A stretch of 7,529 bases of DNA from Chromatiales bacterium (GTDB taxonomy: Bacteria; Pseudomonadota; Gammaproteobacteria; CAMYNG01). This document shows, piece after piece, positions 1 through 6,326 of the stretch (positions within the stretch are counted from its first letter, which is position 1; each line of letters opens with the position of its first letter). The translations under genes were made by a program, and so were the position numbers. Location of the stretch: the NCBI GenBank assembly GCA_026990045.1, contig JALSIK010000424.1, forward strand, positions 1-7,529, in the 5' to 3' direction. Below the pieces are notes generated by a model. That model was not told where the DNA came from, made no database searches, and saw only the letters and a program-made list of their open reading frames with translations.

Positions 1-142
1 GTGTGGTCGCCCGGCGACCGCGCCGGCGGGAAGGGGCGATGGCTTCGCCATCACACCCTGCGCCATGATGCCGTGGCCCTGCCGCTGCAGCCTGCACGAT
101 GGCGTCCTCCCCTGTCTCCTGTCCTCCGTTCTCCGTACCGGT
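1..142. other. Region downstream of the kinase gene, no firm gene
   Basis: No confident coding region is seen here. On the minus strand, just past the kinase stop, there is a purine-rich stretch (plus-strand 100-142, pyrimidine-rich as printed) with several Shine-Dalgarno-like GGAGG motifs. One of them (GGGGAGG) lies 8 nt before a GTG whose first base is at 97. A separate ATG begins at 66. Both frames stay open to the window edge (32 and 22 codons), and the ATG frame has the more GC-rich third positions. Two short perfect inverted repeats also lie here: GGTCGC/GCGACC at 5-19 and GATGGC/GCCATC at 38-52. A co-directional downstream gene may therefore begin here, but too little is visible to name it. 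Confidence 0.3.
38..52 (-). terminator. Small hairpin, possible transcription end for the transporter-kinase unit
   Basis: A perfect 6-bp stem (GATGGC/GCCATC) with a 3-nt loop lies about 90 nt past the kinase stop codon. A second 6-bp hairpin at 5-19 follows it in the same direction. Neither is followed by a T-tract on the minus strand, so a classical intrinsic terminator is not supported. The hairpins could also be incidental or lie inside the start of another gene. Confidence 0.2.
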
Positions 143-1846
143 TCAGCGCAGCAGGAAATAGACCAGCACCAGGTTCAACGCCACCAGGGCCAGGGTCAGG
201 CCGCGCCAGAAGCTCACCGGGTCGCGCTCCACCAGGGGCACGAACTGCTCGCGGGCGAAGCGCGGGTTGGGATGGCTCAGGTCGTGCACGAACTCCGACA
301 GCGCCTCGTAGCGCCGCGCCGGGTCCAGCCGCACCGCCTTCTCGATGGCCAGGTCCACCCAGCGCGGCACCTCGGGGTTGAAGCGGGTGGCCGGCTGGTA
401 ACGCGCCCGCTGCAGGCTGCGCGGGGTCAGCTCCCGGCCGTAGGGCAGGCGGCCGGTGAGCATCTCGTAGGTGATGACGCCGAGCGAGTAGATGTCGGCC
501 CGGTTGCTGGCGGCGCCGCCCATCACGTACTCCGGCGCCGAGTAGCTGAGGGTGCCCAGCGGCCGGCCCTCTTCCAGCGGCGTGGCGATCTCCTCGATGC
601 CGGCGATCTTGGTGGAGCCGAAGTCGATGATCTTCAGCGTGCCGTGCCCGTCCACGATGATGTTCTCGGGCTTGAGGTCCTGGTGGATCATCTCCAGGCG
701 GTGGAAGGCGCGCAGGCCCCGGGCGATCTGCTCCACGAAGTCGCGTACCGTGGCCAGCGGCGGCTGGGGGTGATCGTGCATCCACTGGCGCAGGGTCTGG
801 CCGGGCACGTACTCGGTGACGTAGTAGAGGAACTGCCGGTGGCGGGTGGACTCCAGCACCCGCACCACGTGGGGGCTCTGGATGCGGCGCCCGGCCCATT
901 CCTCGTGCAGGAAGCGGTTGATGTAGTCCGGGTCGTCCTCGTAGTTGACCGAGGGCGCCTTGAGCACCACCTTGCGCCCGCTGTCCTGCTCCTCGGCCAG
1001 GTAGACCTCGGTGCGCCGGTTGGAGAACAGCGGCCGCACGATGCGGTAGCCGTCCAGCACCATGCCCGGTTCCAGCGGCGGCGGAAAGGGCAACTCGGTG
1101 AGGCGCCGGTAGAACTCCTGCTGGTCGTCGCCGGGGAGGGCATCGATGCACACCACCTGGCAGGTGAGGTTGTCGTCGGAACCGGCGGCCAGGGCCGCTT
1201 CCACCACCGCGCGCGCCGCCGCCTCCGGCCGGTCTCCGTATTGCTGCAGCAGCTCGCGCAGGTGCGCGTCCGGAACGAAATCGTGGACCCCGTCGGTGGT
1301 GAGCAGGTAGCGGTCGCCCACCTCCATGGGCTCGGCCCGGTGATCGATGTCCAGCAGCAGGTCGATGCCCATGGCCCGGGTCAGGTAGTTCTTGTCCTCG
1401 TCCACCTGCATGCGGTGGTCGCGGGTGAGCTGCTCCAGCTCGCCGCCGCGCAGGCGGTAGATGCGGGTGTCGCCCACGTGGAACAGGTAGGCGGTGGTGG
1501 ACTTGAGCACCAGGGCGCTGAGGGTGGTGACCATGCCGCGGGCCGAACCGTACTCCCGCTGGCCCTGGCCGTGCAGCCAGCGGTTGAGGGCCGAGAGCGT
1601 CTTGTGCGCCGAGGTGCGCGTGGTCCAGGACTCGGGCGTGCTGTAGTAATCGGTGAGAAAGCCCTGCACGCAGGTCTCGGCGGCCTCGCGCCCGGCCTCG
1701 CTGGCGCTCATGCCGTCGGCCACCACCACCGCCACGCCCTTGGTGGTGAGCAGGGGCTCTGCGGGCACGCGCGCGCCGCAGGCGTCCTCGTTGTGAGGCT
1801 TGACCCCGGCGCGGGTGTGCTGGCCGACCCTTACTTCAAGACCCAT
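143..1846 (-). CDS. Fused PP2C phosphatase / Ser-Thr protein kinase with C-terminal membrane anchor
   Basis: The product is 567 aa from the ATG at 1846. A 20-codon longer reading from a TTG at 1906 is possible, but the PP2C homology begins right at the ATG and GGGAGA lies 11 nt before it. Residues about 4-235 form a PP2C-type phosphatase with its metal-binding motifs: NED (19-21), ADG (D44), GDTR (D126), TTDG (D185) and DDN (224-226). Residues about 266-525 form a Hanks-type kinase: VLK (K296), a helix-C Glu (315/316), HQDLKPEN (D390, N395), DFG (D408), APE (437-439) and DIYSLG (D451). The glycine-rich loop lacks its usual glycines, and the HRD Arg is Gln. One hydrophobic helix (about 547-566) ends the protein, which suggests a tail anchor with both catalytic domains in the cytoplasm. 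The gene follows the nitrate transporter on the same strand with an 88-bp gap. From memory, a homologue (PA1782) sits between the transporter and nirB in Pseudomonas aeruginosa. Opposing activities in one chain suggest reversible phosphorylation of a nitrate-assimilation protein; the target is unknown. Confidence 0.93.
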   Translation of the reverse strand: MGLEVRVGQHTRAGVKPHNEDACGARVPAEPLLTTKGVAVVVADGMSASEAGREAAETCVQGFLTDYYSTPESWTTRTSAHKTLSALNRWLHGQGQREYGSARGMVTTLSALVLKSTTAYLFHVGDTRIYRLRGGELEQLTRDHRMQVDEDKNYLTRAMGIDLLLDIDHRAEPMEVGDRYLLTTDGVHDFVPDAHLRELLQQYGDRPEAAARAVVEAALAAGSDDNLTCQVVCIDALPGDDQQEFYRRLTELPFPPPLEPGMVLDGYRIVRPLFSNRRTEVYLAEEQDSGRKVVLKAPSVNYEDDPDYINRFLHEEWAGRRIQSPHVVRVLESTRHRQFLYYVTEYVPGQTLRQWMHDHPQPPLATVRDFVEQIARGLRAFHRLEMIHQDLKPENIIVDGHGTLKIIDFGSTKIAGIEEIATPLEEGRPLGTLSYSAPEYVMGGAASNRADIYSLGVITYEMLTGRLPYGRELTPRSLQRARYQPATRFNPEVPRWVDLAIEKAVRLDPARRYEALSEFVHDLSHPNPRFAREQFVPLVERDPVSFWRGLTLALVALNLVLVYFLLR

Positions 1847-1893
1847 GGACGGAATTTTCTCCCATGCCTCACCGGCCACGTTAGCGGGAGTGC

Positions 1894-1918
1894 GCGGGCC
1901 GGGCAAGCGGCCGCCCGC
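1894..1918 (-). repeat. Hairpin between transporter and kinase genes
   Basis: A 6-bp outer stem (GCGGGC/GCCCGC) plus a 3-bp inner stem, with a 2-nt bulge and a 5-nt AAGCG loop as read on the plus strand, lies 16 nt past the transporter stop codon. There is no T-tract on the minus strand, so it is unlikely to end transcription fully. It could lower kinase expression relative to the transporter or protect the upstream message. In this GC-rich DNA it may also be chance. Confidence 0.3.
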
Positions 1919-1934
1919 GGTTCCGCCGGCGCCG

Positions 1935-3422
1935 TCAGGTGACGTCGATCATCTGCACCGTGCCGTCGGGCAGCACCTCGGCCATCTGGCCCTGAGGCTC
2001 GCGCAGCAGCAGGACCACCGCCAGCAGCACCAGGACTGCGGTCCCCCCGATGACCAGGAAGAAGGCCTGCGGGGCGACGAACGAGAGCACGGTGAGGAAC
2101 GCCACTGCACCCACGTTGCCGTAGGCCCCGGTCATGCCCGCGATCTGGCCCGTGAGGCGGCGCTTGACCAGGGGCACCATGGCGAACACCGCGCCCTCGC
2201 CGGCCTGGACGAAGAACGAGCACATCATGGTGATCATGAGCGCCAGCCACAGCGGCCAGCTCCCGTCGATGTTGCTCATGAGGAAGTAGCCCAGGCACAG
2301 CCCGGCCAGCAGCACCACCAGCGTCTTCTTGCGGCCCAGGCGGTCGCTGATGAGGCCGCCGCCGGGCCGGGCCACCAGGTTCATGAAGGCATAGCCCGAG
2401 GCCAGGGCGCCGGCCAGCACCTGGGAGATGCCGAAGGTGTCCTTGAAGAACAGGGGCAGCATGGACACCACCGCCAGCTCGGAGCCGAAGGTGACGAGGT
2501 AGGCCAGGTTCAGCACGGCCACCTGGCGGAAGGAGTAGCGGTCGATCTCCGGTACCGGGCCCTGGAACACGTGGCGGTTGATCTGGAAGATGCGCACCGA
2601 CTGGAAGGCGTACAGCCCCAGCAACAGCAGGTAGATCCCGTCGGTCACCACCGCCGGCAACAGGCCCAGCTGCCCCGGTCCCAGCTTCCAGGCCAGCAGG
2701 CCGAGGGCGCCGTACAGGGGCAGGTTCATGACCAGGTAGAGGAAGAAATCGCCCCGGCTGGTCACCTCCATGGCGCCGTTGCGGCGGGGCTTGAAGTAGG
2801 TGGAGCCCTTGGGGGTGTCGGTCACCGAGAAGAAGTACACCACCGAGTACACCAGGGCCAGCACGCCGGTGGCGGCGATGGCCCAGCGCCAGCCGTCGTC
2901 CCCGCCGAAGACCAGGGCCAGCGTGGGCAGGGTGAGGGCGGCCGCGGCGGAGCCGAAGTTGCCCCAGCCCCCGTAGATCCCCTCGGCCACGCCCAGCTGC
3001 CGCGCCGGGAACCACTCGCTCACCATGCGGATGCCGATGACGAAGCCCGCGCCCACGAAGCCGAGGAGAAAGCGCATCAGGGCCATCTGGGTGTAGGACT
3101 CGGCGAAGGCGAAACCGAAGCACAGCAGGCTGGAGACGAACAGCAGCAGGGAATAGATGCGCCGGGGCCCGAAGGCGTCCACCAGCATGCCGATGATGAT
3201 GCGGGCCGGGATGGTCAGTGCCACGTTGAGGATCAGCAGCGCCTTGACCTCCTGTTCCGTCAGGCCCAGGGTGTCGCGGATAGAAGCCATGAGCGGCGCA
3301 TGGTTGAACCAGACGAAAAAGCTGAGAAAGAATGCGAACCAGGTGAGATGGAGGATCCGCATTCGTCCCCGGAACGACAGCAGCGTGAACCGGGTGTCCT
3401 CTGGCATGTGGGTGTTCTGCAT
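1935..3422 (-). CDS. nasA: NarK/NasA-family nitrate/nitrite MFS transporter
   Basis: This 495-aa inner-membrane protein moves nitrate and/or nitrite across the membrane. Family marks are the two nitrate-signature-like segments GGWGNFGSAAA (151-161) and GAYGNVGAVA (432-441), and an Arg in each half placed where NarK binds substrate: IPAR (R74) and VARP (R352). MFS loop 2-3 motifs are DAFGPRR (82-88) and DRLGRKK (360-366). I count about 14 hydrophobic segments; the extra pair (about 224-244 and 252-275) sits in the central loop. A hydrophilic tail follows 474. The ATG at 3422 is chosen because ACGGAG lies 10 nt before it and a sigma-54 promoter places the transcript start near 3448. A longer in-frame reading back to 3815 would cross that promoter and the intergenic region. 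The name nasA follows Pseudomonas usage; narK or nrtP would also fit. Direction (symport or nitrate/nitrite exchange) cannot be read from the sequence, but the neighbours argue for uptake for assimilation. Confidence 0.93.
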   Translation of the reverse strand: MQNTHMPEDTRFTLLSFRGRMRILHLTWFAFFLSFFVWFNHAPLMASIRDTLGLTEQEVKALLILNVALTIPARIIIGMLVDAFGPRRIYSLLLFVSSLLCFGFAFAESYTQMALMRFLLGFVGAGFVIGIRMVSEWFPARQLGVAEGIYGGWGNFGSAAAALTLPTLALVFGGDDGWRWAIAATGVLALVYSVVYFFSVTDTPKGSTYFKPRRNGAMEVTSRGDFFLYLVMNLPLYGALGLLAWKLGPGQLGLLPAVVTDGIYLLLLGLYAFQSVRIFQINRHVFQGPVPEIDRYSFRQVAVLNLAYLVTFGSELAVVSMLPLFFKDTFGISQVLAGALASGYAFMNLVARPGGGLISDRLGRKKTLVVLLAGLCLGYFLMSNIDGSWPLWLALMITMMCSFFVQAGEGAVFAMVPLVKRRLTGQIAGMTGAYGNVGAVAFLTVLSFVAPQAFFLVIGGTAVLVLLAVVLLLREPQGQMAEVLPDGTVQMIDVT

Positions 3423-3458
3423 TGCCTCTATGCTCCGTTGACCAGGCCGCCCCGCAGG

Positions 3459-3474
3459 AGCAAGCATCGTGCCA
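3459..3474 (-). promoter_or_regulatory. Sigma-54 promoter for the transporter-kinase unit
   Basis: Read on the minus strand the site is TGGCACGATGCTTGCT. It matches the sigma-54 consensus TGGCACG-N4-TTGCW at every fixed base, with the correct -24 GG (3473-3472) and -12 GC (3461-3460) spacing. Transcription would begin near 3448, giving a leader of about 26 nt that contains the ACGGAG ribosome-binding site before the ATG at 3422. It predicts RpoN- and activator-dependent expression. Confidence 0.88.
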
Positions 3475-3538
3475 TCCGGTGAACCCCTTGTTTTTGCGTG
3501 CGTTTCCATGGCGCGGCGGTGGCGCGCCGGTGTTCCGG

Positions 3539-3555
3539 TGCACACCGGTGGTGCG
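3539..3555. promoter_or_regulatory. Putative NtrC enhancer site (transporter-proximal)
   Basis: TGCACA-N5-GGTGCG matches 10 of 12 defined positions of the NtrC consensus TGCACC-N5-GGTGCA. Its centre (3547) would be near -99 for the transporter promoter and -266 for the nirB promoter, both within the usual range for sigma-54 enhancers. The region is rich in GGTG/CACC words, so one site alone would be weak evidence; the setting between two sigma-54 promoters raises confidence. Confidence 0.58.
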
Positions 3556-3669
3556 GCAACGGCACCCGGTGGGCCACGGCGGTGCAGCGGCGGGCACTCG
3601 ATGACAAACCACCACGGGCGGCAGGGGCGGGGCCGGGCCCGCTCCAGTCCGGCGCAGGGTGCCGCCGGG

Positions 3670-3686
3670 CGCACCAACGGGGTGCA
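3670..3686. promoter_or_regulatory. Putative NtrC enhancer site (nirB-proximal)
   Basis: CGCACC-AACGG-GGTGCA matches 11 of 12 defined positions of the NtrC consensus, including an intact GCACC-N5-GGTGC core. Its centre (3678) would be near -135 for nirB and -230 for the transporter. It is the stronger of the two sites, whose centres are 131 bp apart. Confidence 0.65.
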
Positions 3687-3692
3687 CGCCGG

Positions 3693-3732
3693 CCACCCGG
3701 CGAGGCCCCGGGCCGCCGCCGGGGCCTGGTGG
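3693..3732. repeat. Strong imperfect inverted repeat in the enhancer-promoter interval
   Basis: A perfect 9-bp stem AGGCCCCGG/CCGGGGCCT (3703-3711 and 3719-3727, 7-nt spacer) is flanked by a further CCACC/GGTGG pair (3693-3697 and 3728-3732), with a 5-nt bulge on one side. It lies upstream of both predicted transcript starts, so a leader-RNA role is unlikely. It could act as a DNA structure or protein-binding site, or reflect GC-rich composition. Confidence 0.4.
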
Positions 3733-3760
3733 AAATATCCCGTTAAAACAGGTGGATAGG

Positions 3761-3773
3761 AATCAATTTCAGC
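3761..3773 (+). promoter_or_regulatory. Possible IHF-binding site in an AT-rich island
   Basis: AATCAA followed by TTTC matches the first half of the IHF consensus WATCAA-N4-TTR, but the final TTR is absent. It lies within the AT-rich island at about 3733-3783, between the nirB-proximal NtrC site and the nirB sigma-54 promoter, where IHF commonly bends DNA to bring the activator to RNA polymerase. Position supports it more than sequence does. Confidence 0.3.
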
Positions 3774-3786
3774 GTTTTCTGATGGA

Positions 3787-3802
3787 TGGCACGGTCCTTG
3801 CT
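3787..3802 (+). promoter_or_regulatory. Sigma-54 promoter for nirB-nirD-nasC
   Basis: TGGCACGGTCCTTGCT matches TGGCACG-N4-TTGCW at every fixed base, with GG at 3788-3789 and GC at 3800-3801. Transcription would begin near 3813, leaving a leader of about 57 nt before the nirB ATG at 3870. The element overlaps an upstream in-frame ATG at 3786, which therefore cannot be the nirB start on this transcript. Confidence 0.9.
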
Positions 3803-3818
3803 CCAGGGGGCGCAACCG

Positions 3819-3835
3819 CGCGGCCGCGGGCCGCG
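3819..3835 (+). repeat. Hairpin in the nirB leader
   Basis: CGCGGCC-GCG-GGCCGCG forms a perfect 7-bp GC stem with a 3-nt loop, starting a few bases after the predicted transcript start. No T-tract follows, so it is not a terminator. It may stabilise the 5' end of the message or bind a regulator. It lacks the two-hairpin, hexanucleotide-loop layout known for NasR/NasT leader antitermination. Confidence 0.4.
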
Positions 3836-3869
3836 TTCCCGGAATTCACTGCAAAAGGGCATCGAGGCT

Positions 3870-6308
3870 ATGCGGGAAAAACTGGTCATGATCGGCAACG
3901 GGATGGCGGGCGTCCGCACCCTGGAGGAACTGCTGGAGCTGGCGCCGGACCTCTACGACATCACGGTGTTCGGGGCCGAGCCCCACGGCAACTACAACCG
4001 CATCCTGCTCTCGCCGGTGCTCGCCGGGGACAAGACCCTCGACGACATCATGCTCAACGACGAGCAGTGGTACGCCGACCACGGCATCACCCTGCACAAG
4101 GGGAAAAAGGTGGTGCGCATCGACCGTGCCCGGCGCCGGGTGGTGGCCGAGGACGGCACCACGGCGGACTACGATCGCCTCATCATCGCCACCGGCTCCA
4201 ATCCCTTCATCATCCCGGTGCCCGGCCACGACCTGCCCGGGGTCATCGCCTTCCGTGACATCCGGGACGTGGAGACCATGCTCGCCGCCGCCCGCGAGCA
4301 CCGGCACGCGGTGGTCATCGGCGGCGGGCTGCTGGGGCTGGAGGCGGCCAACGGGCTCATGCAGCGGGGCATGGACGTGACCGTGGTGCACATCATGGAC
4401 ACCCTCATGGAGCGCCAGCTCGACGGCGTCGCGGCGGGGATGCTGCGCAAGTCACTGGAGGAACGGGGCCTGAAGTTCCTGATGCCGGCCGAGACCGAGG
4501 CCATCCTCGGCAGCGGCCGGGTGGAGAAGGTGCGGCTCAAGGACGGCACCGAGATCCCTGCCGGGCTGGTGGTGATGGCGGTGGGCATCCGGCCCAACGT
4601 CGAGCTGGCCCGGGCCGCCGGCATCCACTGCGAGCGCGGCATCGTGGTCAACGACACCCTGCAGACCTTCGATCCGCGCATCTACGCGGTGGGCGAGTGC
4701 GTGCAGCACCGGGGGGTCACCTACGGGCTCGTCGCCCCCCTGTTCGAGCAGGCCAGGGTGTGCGCCAACCACCTGGCGCGCATGGGCATCGGCCGCTACG
4801 AGGGCTCGCTCACCTCCACCAAGCTCAAGGTCACGGGCATCGACCTGTTTTCCGCCGGCGAATTCCAGGGCGGCGAGGGCACGGAGGAGATGATCTTCCA
4901 GGACCCGGGGGCGGGCCTGTACAAGAAGCTGGTGGTCCGCGACAACCGCATCGTGGGCGCGGTCATGTACGGCGACACCCTCGACGGGACCTGGTACTTC
5001 GAGCTCATGCGCGACGGCACCGACATCTCCGACCTGCGTCCCACGCTGCTGTTCGGCCAGGCCCATCACCTGGGCGACTCGGGCCACGGCGAGGTGCAGC
5101 GGGTGGCGGCCATGTCCGACACCACCGAGATCTGCGGCTGCAACGGCGTGTGCAAGGGCGACATCGTCAAGGCCATCGTGGACAAGAAGCTGTTCACGCT
5201 GGAGGACGTGCGCGCCCACACCAAGGCCTCCAGCTCGTGCGGCTCCTGCACCGGGCTGGTGGAGGCGCTGCTGGCCCATACCCTGGGGGGCGACTACTCC
5301 CAGGCCCCGCACAAGAAGCCGCTGTGCGGCTGCACCGAGTTCACCCACGACGAGGTGCGCGCCGCCATCACCGGGAACGGGCTCAAGTCGGTGCGCGCGG
5401 TGATGGATTTCCTCGAGTGGAAGACCCCGGACGGCTGCTCCAAGTGCCGGCCCGCGCTCAACTTCTACCTGGTGGTGGCCTGGCCCGGCGAGTACGAGGA
5501 CGACTACCAGTCCCGCTTCATCAACGAGCGGGCGCACGCCAACATCCAGAAGGACGGGACCTACTCGGTGGTGCCGCGCATGTGGGGCGGCGAGACCACG
5601 CCGGCCGAGCTGCGGGCCATCGCCGAGATCGCGGAGAAGTACGACGTGCCCACGGTCAAGGTCACCGGCGGCCAGCGCATCGACCTGCTGGGCGTCCCCA
5701 AGGAGACCCTGCCCGCCATCTGGGGCGACCTGGCCGCGGCCGGTTTCGTCTCCGGCCATGCCTACGGCAAGGCGGTGCGCACGGTCAAGACCTGCGTGGG
5801 CTCGGAGTGGTGCCGCTTCGGGACCCAGGACTCGACCCAGATGGGCATCGACATCGAGAAGATGACCTGGGGCTCGTGGATGCCGCACAAGGTCAAGATG
5901 GCCGTGTCCGGCTGCCCGCGCAACTGCGCCGAGGCCACCATCAAGGACTTCGGCGTGGTGGCGGTGGAGTCGGGCTGGGAGCTGCACGTGGGCGGCAACG
6001 GCGGCATCAAGGTGCGGGTCACCGACTTCCTGTGCCACGTCAAGACGCCGGAGGAGGTGCTGGAGCACTGCGCCGCCTTCCTCCAGCTCTACCGCGAGGA
6101 GGCCCACTACCTGGAGCGCACCGCCCCGTGGGTGGAGCGCGTGGGGCTGAGTCACATCAAGGCCCAGGTGGTGGACGACGCGCAGCGGCGCCGCGAGCTG
6201 GCGGAGCGGTTCTGGCACTCGCAGAAGTTCGCCCAGGTGGATCCCTGGGCGGAGCGGGCGCGGGGCGCCGCGCGGCACGAGTTCACACCCCTCAAGCAGG
6301 TGGGCTGA
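3870..6308 (+). CDS. nirB: NADH-dependent assimilatory nitrite reductase, large subunit
   Basis: The 812-aa protein reduces nitrite to ammonium in the cytoplasm, passing electrons from NADH through FAD and iron-sulfur clusters to siroheme. In order it shows an FAD-binding GNGMAG (9-14), ATGS (107-110), an NAD-binding GGGLLG (151-156) and FAD-closing YAVGEC (272-277). Two BFD-like cysteine sets follow, C422-x-C424/C457-x2-C460 and C486-x-C488/C523-x2-C526. Then come a ferredoxin-like half-domain (about 560-625) and the siroheme/[4Fe-4S] ligands C642-x5-C648 and C682-x3-C686. All expected ligands are present, so the protein should be active. Length is close to E. coli NirB. The ATG at 3870 is chosen because homology starts there, GAGG and AAGGG lie just before it, and the earlier in-frame ATG at 3786 falls inside the sigma-54 promoter. 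nirD follows after 18 bp. In assimilatory systems the same protein is also called NasD or NasB. Confidence 0.97.
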   Translation: MREKLVMIGNGMAGVRTLEELLELAPDLYDITVFGAEPHGNYNRILLSPVLAGDKTLDDIMLNDEQWYADHGITLHKGKKVVRIDRARRRVVAEDGTTADYDRLIIATGSNPFIIPVPGHDLPGVIAFRDIRDVETMLAAAREHRHAVVIGGGLLGLEAANGLMQRGMDVTVVHIMDTLMERQLDGVAAGMLRKSLEERGLKFLMPAETEAILGSGRVEKVRLKDGTEIPAGLVVMAVGIRPNVELARAAGIHCERGIVVNDTLQTFDPRIYAVGECVQHRGVTYGLVAPLFEQARVCANHLARMGIGRYEGSLTSTKLKVTGIDLFSAGEFQGGEGTEEMIFQDPGAGLYKKLVVRDNRIVGAVMYGDTLDGTWYFELMRDGTDISDLRPTLLFGQAHHLGDSGHGEVQRVAAMSDTTEICGCNGVCKGDIVKAIVDKKLFTLEDVRAHTKASSSCGSCTGLVEALLAHTLGGDYSQAPHKKPLCGCTEFTHDEVRAAITGNGLKSVRAVMDFLEWKTPDGCSKCRPALNFYLVVAWPGEYEDDYQSRFINERAHANIQKDGTYSVVPRMWGGETTPAELRAIAEIAEKYDVPTVKVTGGQRIDLLGVPKETLPAIWGDLAAAGFVSGHAYGKAVRTVKTCVGSEWCRFGTQDSTQMGIDIEKMTWGSWMPHKVKMAVSGCPRNCAEATIKDFGVVAVESGWELHVGGNGGIKVRVTDFLCHVKTPEEVLEHCAAFLQLYREEAHYLERTAPWVERVGLSHIKAQVVDDAQRRRELAERFWHSQKFAQVDPWAERARGAARHEFTPLKQVG

Positions 6309-6326
6309 AACCGGGAGAGACAGACG

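Larger units (their letters stand above)
3423..3869. promoter_or_regulatory. Divergent regulatory region between transporter and nirB
   Basis: These 447 bp separate the two transcription units and contain no convincing gene; open frames crossing it are GC-rich noise. It holds outward-facing sigma-54 promoters near each end, two NtrC-like enhancer sites between them, further isolated GCACC/GGTGC half-sites (3562-3566, 3581-3586, 3658-3662), a strong inverted repeat (3693-3732), and an AT-rich island (about 3733-3783) that stands out from its GC-rich surroundings. The arrangement is typical of RpoN/NtrC-controlled nitrogen assimilation genes. Confidence 0.85.

Noticed and set aside
1847..1906. 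TTG start for the kinase/phosphatase, 20 codons upstream
   Set aside because: The PP2C fold begins at the ATG at 1846, and the extra residues have no visible family features; TTG is a rarer start.
65..3482. Long plus-strand open frames opposite the kinase and transporter genes
   Set aside because: Low-complexity His/Gln/Gly/Ala-rich translations, typical antisense shadows in high-GC DNA.
3562..3586. GCACC and GGTGC half-sites as a third NtrC site
   Set aside because: The halves are 14 bp apart rather than 5, so they do not form a standard NtrC dyad.
3423..3815. N-terminal extension of the transporter by up to 131 residues
   Set aside because: It would run through the transporter's own promoter and the enhancer region; the extra residues look like translated non-coding GC-rich DNA.
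3786..3869. Longer nirB reading starting at the ATG at 3786 (adds 28 residues)
   Set aside because: The ATG overlaps the sigma-54 promoter and lies upstream of the predicted transcript start; the added residues are Arg/Gly-rich without family similarity, while the ATG at 3870 starts the FAD-binding fold and has a ribosome-binding site.
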